From Pseudocolwellia sp. AS88 (lineage in GTDB: Bacteria; Pseudomonadota; Gammaproteobacteria; Enterobacterales; Alteromonadaceae): 64,000 nt of DNA. This document shows, piece by piece, positions 11,471 to 19,594 of the stretch (the stretch's first letter is position 1; every line of letters begins with the position of its first letter). The position numbers and the translations under genes are program-made. The stretch is from assembly GCF_030551755.1 (NCBI RefSeq), contig NZ_JAUPEC010000004.1:150873-214872 (forward strand), read 5' to 3'. The notes under the pieces were generated by a model. That model was not told the origin of the DNA and made no database searches. It saw only the letters and a list, made by a program, of their open reading frames with translations.

Positions 11471-11511
11471 TCTAAGCCAGATGAACTGACACCAACTTTA
11501 GTCAGTAAGAC

Positions 11512-12936
11512 CTAACCCAATTGACCTTTTTCTTCAAAAGAAATGATCACCTGACTACCTTTGTGTTTATCTGAAGATAACGCAAGCTGCCAACCTTGTT
11601 GCTCTACTATTTTTCTCACTATATCTAAACCTATCCCAAATCCTTGGCATGTTTGTTCATCGCCAGCATTGTTATAACCGTCAGTTAAGCCTGAGCTAGA
11701 ATTAGTGATCAATACGCTCAGCCCTGAAATCTCTACATTTACAATACCTGCGGATGTATGTTCAAAAGCATTTCTTATAAGGTTACTTAACGCAATTCGG
11801 CACAAGGCTTTGGGTAATTCATGAGATGAATCATCATCGCCTATTATCTCAAAATTAACGTTTTTACCTTTAAGTAAATAACTATGTTCATCAGTAATAA
11901 TTGTTGATAACTGCTTAAGGTTTACTGTATCTAACCCCATTTTAGTACCATCTTTACGACTGAGTAATAACAAGGCATTCGTCAATTCAGCCATGTTCTT
12001 ATTGGCTCTACGAATATTAGTGTGTTGATCAAAAATATTGGTATTACCTTGGCTTGTTCTTAAATCAATTATGTCTAATGAAGAAGATACAACAGCGATT
12101 GGCGTACGAAGTTCATGACTCGCATTTTGTAAAAATTGCTTTTCTCGCTGATGATATTGATGAATTCGGTCCATCGTTAGATGTAAGGTTTTTGCTACCT
12201 CGCCAATCTCTGTTTTGTTATTTACGACTTCAAACGACAACTCAGGATTATTTTCATCTAAACTTTTCGCCATAACAGTAAGTTCATTTAGCGGTTCAAG
12301 TACGGTTTTAATTAAACGTCGAGCAACACCATAAACTAATAAAATAGCCAATAAAGTCACAAATACTATAGAAATAGGCACATTGAGAAAGGGTCCTGGC
12401 TTAGGCAATTCAGGTCCAAAATGAGGAGGAGCACCTTCAGGTCTTTCTAGTCTAGGCGGAGGTGGGAAATCTGAACCATGTGGTGGAGCGAAACCTGCTT
12501 TATGTGGCGGACCTCTTCTTTTAGGGCTGTCATCATATAATAGATAAAGTCTTTGTGAGTTATTACGGATCGGATGCTTAACAATAAAAACAACTTTATC
12601 AGCCTTAGAGGTTTTTATGACTTTACCGCCATCATTCACCGACAAACCATAATCTTTCATGGTATCAAAATCGAATAATGTAGCTATATCTTCAGGGATA
12701 TTTTCTTTACCAAGATAAACAGAATAGGTGGCGTCGTTAGGTAATACAAAGTTAGCATCGCGCTCAACTTGCTTAGCGTAATGACCTGCCATCGACATCA
12801 TAGTGCGATGCATAGTAGAACCAATGCTGATCAAAAATATCTGATACAGTAAAAAGGAGAAAACAATTACCAACAAACCAATACTCAAGGCTAATTGTTT
12901 TTTGAACTGGTATTGTAAACTGTTCTTATTTTTCAC
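11512..12936 (-). CDS. Sensor histidine kinase with Pro/His-rich periplasmic segment
   Basis: An inner-membrane two-component sensor. From the GTG start it has 474 residues: TM helix about 16-39, a periplasmic sensor about 40-185, TM helix about 186-205, HAMP, then a DHp domain with the H-box ASHELRTP (phosphoacceptor His near 274) and a HATPase domain ending in GFGIGLDIV (G-box) and QVIISF. I chose GTG at 12936 over ATG at 12969: an AAGGAG Shine-Dalgarno sits at 12943-12948, six bases upstream, whereas the ATG would overlap the regulator gene by 44 bases. Periplasmic residues about 142-183 are rich in Pro with PPH/PPHG/PPHF motifs, which suggests a metal or surface signal, but the ligand is not determinable. 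The gene is cotranscribed with the regulator upstream. Confidence 0.9.
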   Translation of the reverse strand: MKNKNSLQYQFKKQLALSIGLLVIVFSFLLYQIFLISIGSTMHRTMMSMAGHYAKQVERDANFVLPNDATYSVYLGKENIPEDIATLFDFDTMKDYGLSVNDGGKVIKTSKADKVVFIVKHPIRNNSQRLYLLYDDSPKRRGPPHKAGFAPPHGSDFPPPPRLERPEGAPPHFGPELPKPGPFLNVPISIVFVTLLAILLVYGVARRLIKTVLEPLNELTVMAKSLDENNPELSFEVVNNKTEIGEVAKTLHLTMDRIHQYHQREKQFLQNASHELRTPIAVVSSSLDIIDLRTSQGNTNIFDQHTNIRRANKNMAELTNALLLLSRKDGTKMGLDTVNLKQLSTIITDEHSYLLKGKNVNFEIIGDDDSSHELPKALCRIALSNLIRNAFEHTSAGIVNVEISGLSVLITNSSSGLTDGYNNAGDEQTCQGFGIGLDIVRKIVEQQGWQLALSSDKHKGSQVIISFEEKGQLG

Positions 12937-13627
12937 TATTCTCTCCTTGAATATCACTGTCGTGTTCATGCTTTAGCACCAAACCAACACCTCTCACAGT
13001 TTGAATAAGCGACTTGCCAAAGGGTTTATCTACAACCTGTCGTAATTTATAAATATGAGACTTAAGGACGTCAGAATCAGGCAATTGATCAGGCCAAATA
13101 ATCTGTTCTATTTGTTGGCGGGTAACCACTTTTGGGTAGGTTTTCATTAAAGCTTCTAATATTTGCCAGCTGGCTTTATTTAACTCAATTTTTTTACCTG
13201 AGCGAGTGACTTCTCTTAAATCAATATCCATCACTAAGTCGAATACATTTAATCTAGTATCATTTTTTCCAAAGCGTTTAGTTAATACTTTCACTCGGGC
13301 AACCAGTTCAGGTAAATCGAAGGGTTTAACTAAGTAGTCATCTGCTCCTGCTTCAAAGCCTTGTAGTTTATCGTCTAAGGTATCTCTAGCAGTTAGCATT
13401 AAAACAGGTGTATTTACGCCAGCTTGTCTTAGCTCAGTACACAGTGTCATGCCGTCTTTTTCGGGCATCATAATATCTAAAATGATGGCATTAAATGACT
13501 GATTCATTGCCAGTTTGAAGCCTAATGCGCCATTGTCAGCGTAATCGCATTCAAAGCCATAAGCTTCAAGAAACTCAATCATATTAGCGGCTAACGCCCT
13601 ATTATCTTCAACAACCAGTACAACCAC
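12926..13627 (-). CDS. OmpR/PhoB-family response regulator
   Basis: A DNA-binding partner of the kinase encoded just downstream. The receiver domain (1-115) has the acidic pair E7-D8, phosphoacceptor D51 in ILDIMMPEKDG, T in MLTARD and K in LVKPFD. The C-terminal winged-helix (about 125-225) ends with the typical VRGVGL motif. Length 233 fits the family. The stop codon overlaps the kinase start by about 11 bases, so the two are translationally coupled. The gene is divergent from the YHYH lipoprotein gene across a 149-base gap, which makes that gene a plausible target. Target specificity cannot be read from sequence. Confidence 0.92.
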   Translation of the reverse strand: MVVLVVEDNRALAANMIEFLEAYGFECDYADNGALGFKLAMNQSFNAIILDIMMPEKDGMTLCTELRQAGVNTPVLMLTARDTLDDKLQGFEAGADDYLVKPFDLPELVARVKVLTKRFGKNDTRLNVFDLVMDIDLREVTRSGKKIELNKASWQILEALMKTYPKVVTRQQIEQIIWPDQLPDSDVLKSHIYKLRQVVDKPFGKSLIQTVRGVGLVLKHEHDSDIQGENSEK

Positions 13628-13776
13628 TTAAATAACCTTATATGCAGAAATTTGATGCTAGGTTAGTCCATTATAACTTAGCTGTAATAGCTCAGTTCAC
13701 CTAAAATTCACCTACCTTTTGATAAGCTCCTGCCATCAAATTTATTTTACTCATCACACTTTTAATGGAAGTTTAT

Positions 13777-15411
13777 ATGAAAAGATCGATTATAGCCTTG
13801 GCTTTGATCCCTATATTAGGATTAACAGCTTGTGGAGGTAGTGATTCGTCAGATGCTACTGACACTACAGATACATCTGAGACAACTAACGCAGCACCGA
13901 TTGTAGATGCTGGAGCAGATCAAACGGTTGAATCAAGCCAAGAAGTTACCGTAACGCCATCAATTACAGATGACGACGTTGTAACATCGACTTGGACTCA
14001 AACTTCAGGAACAAGCGTTACCATTAATCTATCAGACGACGATGTGATTATATTTGAAGCGCCAAGTGTTGATACGCAAGAAACACTTACTTTTGAACTA
14101 TCAGTAGACGATGGCACCAATGCAGCAGTTTCAGACAGCATTGATATTATTGTAAACCCAGCCAATACAACACTTGTATCAAGCTGGATAATTAACAACG
14201 AAACCAGTTCAGATAAGATTTCATCCACTTCAGGTAGTGTATTAGAAAACGTGCAAATTGCTGAGATTGTTACTGTAGTTGAAGATAGCGTTGACGTTGA
14301 ATATGCGTATGTTGAAACAACGGGTATTCCTAAATACGACGTAACAATCACTGAATCTATGGTTGAACAACTTAACCAACGTCCTAAAGCAGCAACAGAT
14401 TTTAGCTCTGGCAGCACTTCTGCTGTAGAAGGCCAATTGGTTACTTTTGGTGAAGATATTGGTTACAACAGTAGTACTGAAAACTGTTTAGATACAGGTG
14501 GTGATGGTTACTGGCCTCCAGGTCCAGGTTGTCCTACAGCACAAACAACTGAAGCTTACTTTCCAGCTGAACCAACAGTACTAGAAGAAACTGAAGAAGC
14601 ATGTGAAACAGGCTTAGGTAAAATTGGTTTAATGGTTAACGGCACCAGTATTTATAACTGGGGCGACGGCATGAGTGAAGGCAACAATGTTTGGTATAGC
14701 TTAGCGCCTGTTGCCGAGCAATACGATGTAGACATTTGTGGCGGTCATGCTGCTCAAGGCGATTATCATCATCATTTTTACACAAGCTGTTTAGCAACAT
14801 TAGTAGGCGATAGTAGCGATGCTCATTCTCCTGTTTATGGTTTTGCTGCTGATGGTTACCCACTTTATGGACCATACGAAAGCGCGAACACTTTAGCCGT
14901 AAGTGGCTGGAAAATTCGTGACTACGGTTCAGATGCAAGCGAAGGCGGTTGTAGTACAGAAGGCGAAAGAAGCTGTGTTTTAGTTGACCCTGCTGATATT
15001 TCTCTGGGCGTTGAAACTGCAGAAAGTGGTCCAGCGATTGGCGAAGATGTAAATACCTTATCAGGTAATGTTATCGCTGCAGACGATGGTTATTTTTACG
15101 AAGATTACTACTTTGCAGATGAAGCTGTAACAGGTGCTCAGTTAGACAAACATAACGGTCACGATACTAACGATGGTAAAGGTTATCACTACCATATTAC
15201 GTTAACACAGGATGCAGATGGCACATTAACCCCATCTTACCCTTATACGATTGGACCAGACTTTAAAGGTGAACTTGCCTCAAATTCTATAAGCCAATGT
15301 GGTACTTCTGTTGCAGGTGGCGGCCCTCCAGATGGTGGTGGTCCTCCTGATGGCGGCGGTCCCCCTGATGGTGAAACTCCTGCAGACGGAGAACTTCCTC
15401 CAGCGGGCTAA
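13777..15411 (+). CDS. YHYH-domain lipoprotein
   Basis: An exported lipoprotein of 544 residues. I place the start at the ATG of MKRSII (13777), since GGAAG lies five bases before it; the ATG at 13765 gives an unlikely MEVY extension. The signal peptide ends in the lipobox LTACGG, followed by a low-complexity Asp/Thr/Ser linker and a PKD-like module (about 40-130). The main domain (about 280-510) is of the YHYH type: GDYHHHFY, AADGYPLYGP and GYHYH are all present. The tail has three GGGPPD repeats (15318-15375). The function of YHYH proteins is not established; the conserved His clusters suggest metal binding. It is divergent from the two-component system and followed by another His-containing exported protein. 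Confidence 0.85.
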   Translation: MKRSIIALALIPILGLTACGGSDSSDATDTTDTSETTNAAPIVDAGADQTVESSQEVTVTPSITDDDVVTSTWTQTSGTSVTINLSDDDVIIFEAPSVDTQETLTFELSVDDGTNAAVSDSIDIIVNPANTTLVSSWIINNETSSDKISSTSGSVLENVQIAEIVTVVEDSVDVEYAYVETTGIPKYDVTITESMVEQLNQRPKAATDFSSGSTSAVEGQLVTFGEDIGYNSSTENCLDTGGDGYWPPGPGCPTAQTTEAYFPAEPTVLEETEEACETGLGKIGLMVNGTSIYNWGDGMSEGNNVWYSLAPVAEQYDVDICGGHAAQGDYHHHFYTSCLATLVGDSSDAHSPVYGFAADGYPLYGPYESANTLAVSGWKIRDYGSDASEGGCSTEGERSCVLVDPADISLGVETAESGPAIGEDVNTLSGNVIAADDGYFYEDYYFADEAVTGAQLDKHNGHDTNDGKGYHYHITLTQDADGTLTPSYPYTIGPDFKGELASNSISQCGTSVAGGGPPDGGGPPDGGGPPDGETPADGELPPAG

Positions 15412-15461
15412 TTGATACCCATGCGAGCTTATTGATTGAAAATAAAGCGACCTGATAAACA

Positions 15462-15504
15462 AAAACTAACGTAGATAAATATTTCTCTGCGTTAGTTTTA
15501 TTTT
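15462..15504 (+). terminator. Terminator after the YHYH gene
   Basis: Arms AAAACTAACG (15462-15471) and CGTTAGTTTT (15490-15499) pair perfectly, and the stem continues inward for four more positions with one wobble. ATTTTGG follows. Together with its position 50 bases after the stop, this fits an intrinsic terminator. Confidence 0.7.
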
Positions 15505-15547
15505 GGTTCTATACTCAAATAACACATTAAAAAATAGGTTCAAGTAA

Positions 15548-16108
15548 ATGGTCAAGCACATGATAAAGAAGTCTTTTATTATTCTAGCTATCGCATTAAG
15601 TACACCAACAAGTAACCTCTATGCTCAAGCAACATCTCCCGAGCAAGCTCCAGCAAAAACCATGACAATGGATCATTCTCATCTCCCTATTGCCGTACCC
15701 TCTGATGTAAAAACACCTGCAATAAGTTTAGAGATATATGAAGACGCTATGTCAGGCTATAACCTACATATTAAAACTCAGCATTATAATTTAACACCTC
15801 CGCCGCGTGGTGTTTTGAGTATGGCTGATCTTATGTCTGCCTCTATCAACAAAAAAACAGGTTTTGTTGAAGGTCATGCCCACTTATATATTAACGGCAT
15901 AAAAATTCAGCGTGTGTATGGCGCAGATTTACATATACCTGCTAAGCATTTTAAAAATGGGATTAACACCGTATCGGTCACCTTAAATAATCATGGTCAT
16001 ATGTTTTGGACGGCTCAAGATAAAAAGATAGTTTCAACCCTTTATATTGATGCTAGCCTACCTGATCTGATCAAACATAAGTTTGAGAGTTTTCCAGTAA
16101 GTGAATAG
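15548..16108 (+). CDS. Exported His-containing protein of unknown function
   Basis: A 186-residue protein with an N-terminal signal peptide ending near NLYAQA (cleavage about residue 26; an alternative ATG at 15560 would shorten it by four). The mature protein starts with MTMDHSHL and carries LHIKTQHYNL, VEGHAHLYING, YGADLHIPAKHF and LNNHGHMFW, so most His residues sit in a compact beta-rich domain. Not recognised as a named family, though the GHAHLYING pattern recurs in proteins I associate with YHYH proteins and metal handling. It lies 44 bases after a terminator, so it probably has its own promoter. A periplasmic metal-binding or chaperone-like role is inference only. Confidence 0.6.
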   Translation: MVKHMIKKSFIILAIALSTPTSNLYAQATSPEQAPAKTMTMDHSHLPIAVPSDVKTPAISLEIYEDAMSGYNLHIKTQHYNLTPPPRGVLSMADLMSASINKKTGFVEGHAHLYINGIKIQRVYGADLHIPAKHFKNGINTVSVTLNNHGHMFWTAQDKKIVSTLYIDASLPDLIKHKFESFPVSE

Positions 16109-16198
16109 CAAGTAGGTGTATTAAAAGCATATTTATCAACACCTCTATAAAACAGTGATAAACTCAGCAGTATAATATAAAAAAACGTTATTTAACTT

Positions 16199-17482
16199 AT
16201 GACTGCTGAACGATTTATCCCTTTTACCAAGCAAGACGTTATTGCTTTATGTACAGAAGATATCAGTGAAAACACATCACACGATATAGATGCCTTCTCA
16301 CAGGTATGCCAAATTTTATCGAGTGTTTTACATTTCCAATATCACCACTTGCTTGAAAATCTCAAACGTTCGTACGCGCCTTTTGACCCAAATTCAGACA
16401 CTCGTCAACTAACTACACTCACAAAAAGTGAACTCGCTGAACATCAAGCTGATTTTGCTAAAGACTTCGAGAAAGTGCTGACTGCAGCCAATTTCGAAAA
16501 AATAACAGAAGCCGATATTCAAGCTGCATTAACTGAAGAGTCGCTGTTTAAAGTAAGGCTTGAAGTCGCCTTTGACGATTTCGACGAGATTGTATTTTAC
16601 CGACGTGGCGAGTCTCAAAAAACAGAGGTACTCCAGCAATTTTTTGGCTTAAAGAAAAAGCCCTTAACCTTCACCAATTACGATCGTGTTGCCGTTTACA
16701 TTAAGTTTAAAGGTAAAGAGCATTTTGCCAACAAACCCTTACCTGCAGGTTTTGAGCCTGGGGCAACGGTGATCAAGTTATTTCAAAACGTACCTAAAGC
16801 TGATTTAGAAATGTTATTTCCTAATAGCGAAATACGCATGCGCCCTATCGACAAAGTGATTATTGGCGCATCAGCTATAGTAGGTGGTGCGGTAGTTTTA
16901 ATTACCAAATTAGGTGCATCGTTAATTTTATTAGCTACTTTATTCGCTTTTTGGATAGGCATGAGCGACGAATCTGTTGAAATGAATCAAAAACAGCTGA
17001 TCGCATTAGCGCTAGGCTTTGGTGTATTTGGCAGCTTTATATTTAAAGAGTGGAGTAAATTCAAAAACCGTAAAATTAAGTTTATGAAAGCTCTAACCGA
17101 TAATTTGTATTACAAAAATTTAGATAATAACGCAGGCGTATTTCATACCTTAGTTAACGAAGCTGAAGAAGAAGACTTTAAAGAAGCCCTACTCGCCTAT
17201 TCTTTTCTTTTGAAACATCCTGAAGGCTTAACTGAGCAAACACTAGATCAAGCCATAGAAACATGGTTCGAAAGTAAATATCAATGTACATTAGATTTTG
17301 AAGTGGATGATGCTCTACAAAAACTAGAAGCACTACAATTAGTAACTAAAAGCTCAAACACTCGTCCAGACAATAAGTTAGGAACGAATACGGCGACTAA
17401 CCCGGTCACCTATTGTGCAGTAGATCTGCCAAAAGCTAAAAAGACATTAGATCACTATTGGGATAATATATTTCAATATTAA
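16199..17482 (+). CDS. DUF3754 (TMEM143-like) membrane protein
   Basis: A 427-residue protein. It matches the DUF3754 pattern: an N-terminal acidic helical region with RFIPFTKQDV and YAPFDPNSDT, a conserved central YRRGESQKTE...GLKKK segment near 140-155, a NYDRVAVYIKFK strand, and two hydrophobic helices at about 221-245 and 263-285 that probably anchor it in the inner membrane. The C-terminal 130 residues are soluble and helical (LLKHPEGLTEQTLD). No enzymatic motif is visible. The family is widespread in bacteria and has a mitochondrial relative, but its biochemical role is unknown. The gene stands alone, with no clear Shine-Dalgarno and no operon partner. Confidence 0.75.
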   Translation: MTAERFIPFTKQDVIALCTEDISENTSHDIDAFSQVCQILSSVLHFQYHHLLENLKRSYAPFDPNSDTRQLTTLTKSELAEHQADFAKDFEKVLTAANFEKITEADIQAALTEESLFKVRLEVAFDDFDEIVFYRRGESQKTEVLQQFFGLKKKPLTFTNYDRVAVYIKFKGKEHFANKPLPAGFEPGATVIKLFQNVPKADLEMLFPNSEIRMRPIDKVIIGASAIVGGAVVLITKLGASLILLATLFAFWIGMSDESVEMNQKQLIALALGFGVFGSFIFKEWSKFKNRKIKFMKALTDNLYYKNLDNNAGVFHTLVNEAEEEDFKEALLAYSFLLKHPEGLTEQTLDQAIETWFESKYQCTLDFEVDDALQKLEALQLVTKSSNTRPDNKLGTNTATNPVTYCAVDLPKAKKTLDHYWDNIFQY

Positions 17483-17571
17483 GGTTTGCTGATGTAGCAG
17501 TTAACGCTAACGGATTAACAAATAAACTTACATCCATATAAACTCACACTCATATAAATTATAGGTATCAC

Positions 17572-18429
17572 ATGAAAAAACTTATTACAGGTATTGCGCT
17601 CAGTCTCAGTTGTCTTGTTGCATCTTCAGTACAAGCAGCTCAATTCGACGAAGTTAAAATTAAAACTCATGCGGTAGCAGGCGATGTTTATATGCTTGAA
17701 GGCGCTGGCGGTAATATAGGTGTGTTAGCAACAGCAGACGGTTTGTTACTTGTAGATGATCAATTCAAGCCACTGGCAGAAAGAATTGAACACGCCATGG
17801 TTAATATAGTAAATAAACCATTAAAATATATAGTAAACACACATTTTCATGGCGACCATACTGGTAGTAACAGTCACTTTGCTAATCATGCGCCTATCTT
17901 TGCACATACTAACGTGAGAAAACGCTTATCAAGTGCCGAAGATCACGACCATGCAGCACTACCTGTAGTAACTTACGACGATGGCATTACCATTCATTTA
18001 AGTGACGAAACCATTGCTTTATCTCATTACCCAAGTGGTCATACTGACGGCGATAGTGTTGTGTTCTTCAAAAAAGCCAACGTTTTACACATGGGTGATT
18101 TATTCTTTTCAGGTCGTTTCCCGTTTATCGACTTAAAAAGTGGCGGCTCTGTAAAAGGCTATTTAGCTAATGTGCAAAGCATTGCTAAAACTTTCCCTCA
18201 AGATATAAAGATAATTCCAGGTCATGGTGAGTTAACTGATATGAATGGCCTACACGATTATATCGCCATGATAGATTTTAGTATTAAACGTGTAGAGCAA
18301 GCGATTACGAAAGGCTTAACGCTAGAACAAGTCATTGAGCAAGGTATTGGCGACAAGTATAAAAGCCTAACATGGAACTTTATTACTGAAGAAAAATGGT
18401 TAACGACTTTATATACCGACTTAAAGTAA
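17572..18429 (+). CDS. Exported metallo-beta-lactamase-fold hydrolase
   Basis: A 285-residue protein with a cleavable signal peptide (cleavage after SSVQA, about residue 23), so periplasmic. The zinc-binding core HFHGDHTGS matches HxHxDH; further ligands are His in YPSGHTDGD, Asp in HMGDLFF and His in IPGHGEL. The short length and the general KYIVNTHFHGDH context match the broad MBL superfamily (subclass-B3-like or hydrolase relatives) rather than a dedicated carbapenemase. The substrate cannot be inferred. The gene is isolated and is followed by a 422-base gap that contains the ahpC control region. Confidence 0.85.
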   Translation: MKKLITGIALSLSCLVASSVQAAQFDEVKIKTHAVAGDVYMLEGAGGNIGVLATADGLLLVDDQFKPLAERIEHAMVNIVNKPLKYIVNTHFHGDHTGSNSHFANHAPIFAHTNVRKRLSSAEDHDHAALPVVTYDDGITIHLSDETIALSHYPSGHTDGDSVVFFKKANVLHMGDLFFSGRFPFIDLKSGGSVKGYLANVQSIAKTFPQDIKIIPGHGELTDMNGLHDYIAMIDFSIKRVEQAITKGLTLEQVIEQGIGDKYKSLTWNFITEEKWLTTLYTDLK

Positions 18430-18715
18430 ACCTCTATTACTATACATTCAGCTTGCCCTTGCATTTACGTAAGCAAAATACAGCTAATAAATAGAATAAA
18501 ACGATAAAAATCCCCCTGTAAAGTAAGAAAATAGAGTTTACAACTGTATTTTCTTACTGATTTACACAAAATTTCTTTTGTACCTCTTTATCCTCACAAT
18601 TTATCTAAAACTCCAAAACCAACCATAACCACCTGTTAAATAACAAATTACTACCCTTTCCCCTACAGAGTATTCTCTATATTTCATCTAATAAGTCAGT
18701 TTTACAAGTCAATCT

Positions 18716-18752
18716 ATAGATAAAACCTATAAATAAAATAGATTCATTCGAT
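18716..18752 (+). promoter_or_regulatory. OxyR-binding site upstream of ahpC
   Basis: The sequence reads ATAG-N7-CTAT-N7-ATAG-N7-CGAT (tetrads at 18716, 18727, 18738 and 18749). That is 15 of 16 bases of the four-part OxyR consensus, with exact 11-base spacing. The inner T and A of the first half (ATAGATAAAACCTAT) also match. It lies 100 bases upstream of the ahpC start, and an oxyR gene is 3 kb away. Confidence 0.82.
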
Positions 18753-18775
18753 TATACCTATTGAGTGTTGTTCCA

Positions 18776-18781
18776 TATACT
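18776..18781 (+). promoter_or_regulatory. ahpC: Probable ahpC -10 element
   Basis: TATACT lies 23 bases past the end of the OxyR site, which places the operator over the -35 position with no recognisable -35 hexamer, as is usual at OxyR-activated promoters. Transcription would start near 18788 and give a leader of about 64 bases. This is a positional inference. Confidence 0.5.
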
Positions 18782-18851
18782 TATCACAACTTAAACGAAA
18801 CCACTGAACAAAACGTTCAAACATACATTTAAATTAACTTTGGAGCTCAAC

Positions 18852-19421
18852 ATGACACAATCAATTATCAACTCAAAAATCTTACCATTCAACGCTACTG
18901 CATACAGCAACGGCGACTTTGTTGAAGTAAGTGAAGCTGACATCGCAGGAAAATGGGCAGTATTCTTTTTCTACCCTGCTGATTTCACATTTGTTTGTCC
19001 TACTGAATTAGGCGACATGGCAGACCACTACGCACAACTTCAAGAGATGGGCGTTGAAGTTTACTCAGTATCAACTGATACACACTTTACTCATAAAGCA
19101 TGGCACGACAGTTCAGACACAATTGGCAAAATTAACTACCCAATGATTGGTGACCCAACTGGAAAAATTACACGTAATTTCGGTGTAATGATTGAAGAAG
19201 ATGGCTTAGCACTTCGCGGTACATTTTTAGTTAACCCAGAAGGTGAAATTAAAGTTGCTGAAGTACATGACTTAGGTATAGGTCGCTCTGCTAAAGAACT
19301 AGTTCGTAAAATCCAAGCAGCACAATATGTTGCAGCGCATGACGGCGAAGTTTGTCCAGCAGCATGGGAGCCAGGCTTAGAAACATTAGCTCCTTCTTTA
19401 GACTTAATTGGCAAAATTTAA
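18852..19421 (+). CDS. ahpC: Alkyl hydroperoxide reductase subunit C (2-Cys peroxiredoxin)
   Basis: A cytoplasmic peroxiredoxin that reduces H2O2 and organic hydroperoxides. Start at MTQSII (18852), seven bases after GGAG; the earlier ATG at 18840 adds MELN and is less likely. Length is 189, close to the 187 of typical AhpC. The peroxidatic Cys49 is in FTFVCPTE and the resolving Cys168 is in GEVCPAAW; the catalytic Arg is in ALRGTF. ahpF, its reductase, follows 173 bases downstream on the same strand. An OxyR operator precedes it. Confidence 0.97.
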   Translation: MTQSIINSKILPFNATAYSNGDFVEVSEADIAGKWAVFFFYPADFTFVCPTELGDMADHYAQLQEMGVEVYSVSTDTHFTHKAWHDSSDTIGKINYPMIGDPTGKITRNFGVMIEEDGLALRGTFLVNPEGEIKVAEVHDLGIGRSAKELVRKIQAAQYVAAHDGEVCPAAWEPGLETLAPSLDLIGKI

Positions 19422-19432
19422 TTAACCCTATT

Positions 19433-19471
19433 ACTACTGAGTTCTTCATCAATCATACAGAACTCAGTAGT
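19433..19471 (+). terminator. First hairpin between ahpC and ahpF
   Basis: ACTACTGAGTTCT (19433-19445) and AGAACTCAGTAGT (19459-19471) are perfect 13-base complements with a 13-base loop. No T-run follows. It may be an attenuator or 3' mRNA stabiliser that lets ahpC be expressed above ahpF. Confidence 0.6.
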
Positions 19472-19505
19472 TAACAAGAGTTAAGAAATAATTTTCCAAT
19501 AACCT

Positions 19506-19551
19506 CAAACCTTGTTTTACCTACAGTAAACAACGTTAAAAACAAGGTTTG
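19506..19551 (+). terminator. Second hairpin between ahpC and ahpF
   Basis: CAAACCTTGTTTT (19506-19518) and AAAACAAGGTTTG (19539-19551) are perfect 13-base complements with a 20-base loop, followed by AATATTTATT. It is the second strong stem in a 173-base gap, which supports partial termination or RNA processing before ahpF. Confidence 0.55.
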
Positions 19552-19594
19552 AATATTTATTATACATAGCAACATTCGCTAAGGAATTTTCAAC

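Larger units (their letters stand above)
18430..18851. other. Intergenic region before ahpC
   Basis: There is no gene in this 422-base stretch. It holds an inverted repeat (AGTAAGAAAATA at 18522-18533 with TATTTTCTTACT at 18547-18558, loop 13), which may terminate the preceding gene although no T-run follows, and the OxyR-like operator and promoter of ahpC described separately. The remainder is very AT-rich. Confidence 0.7.
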
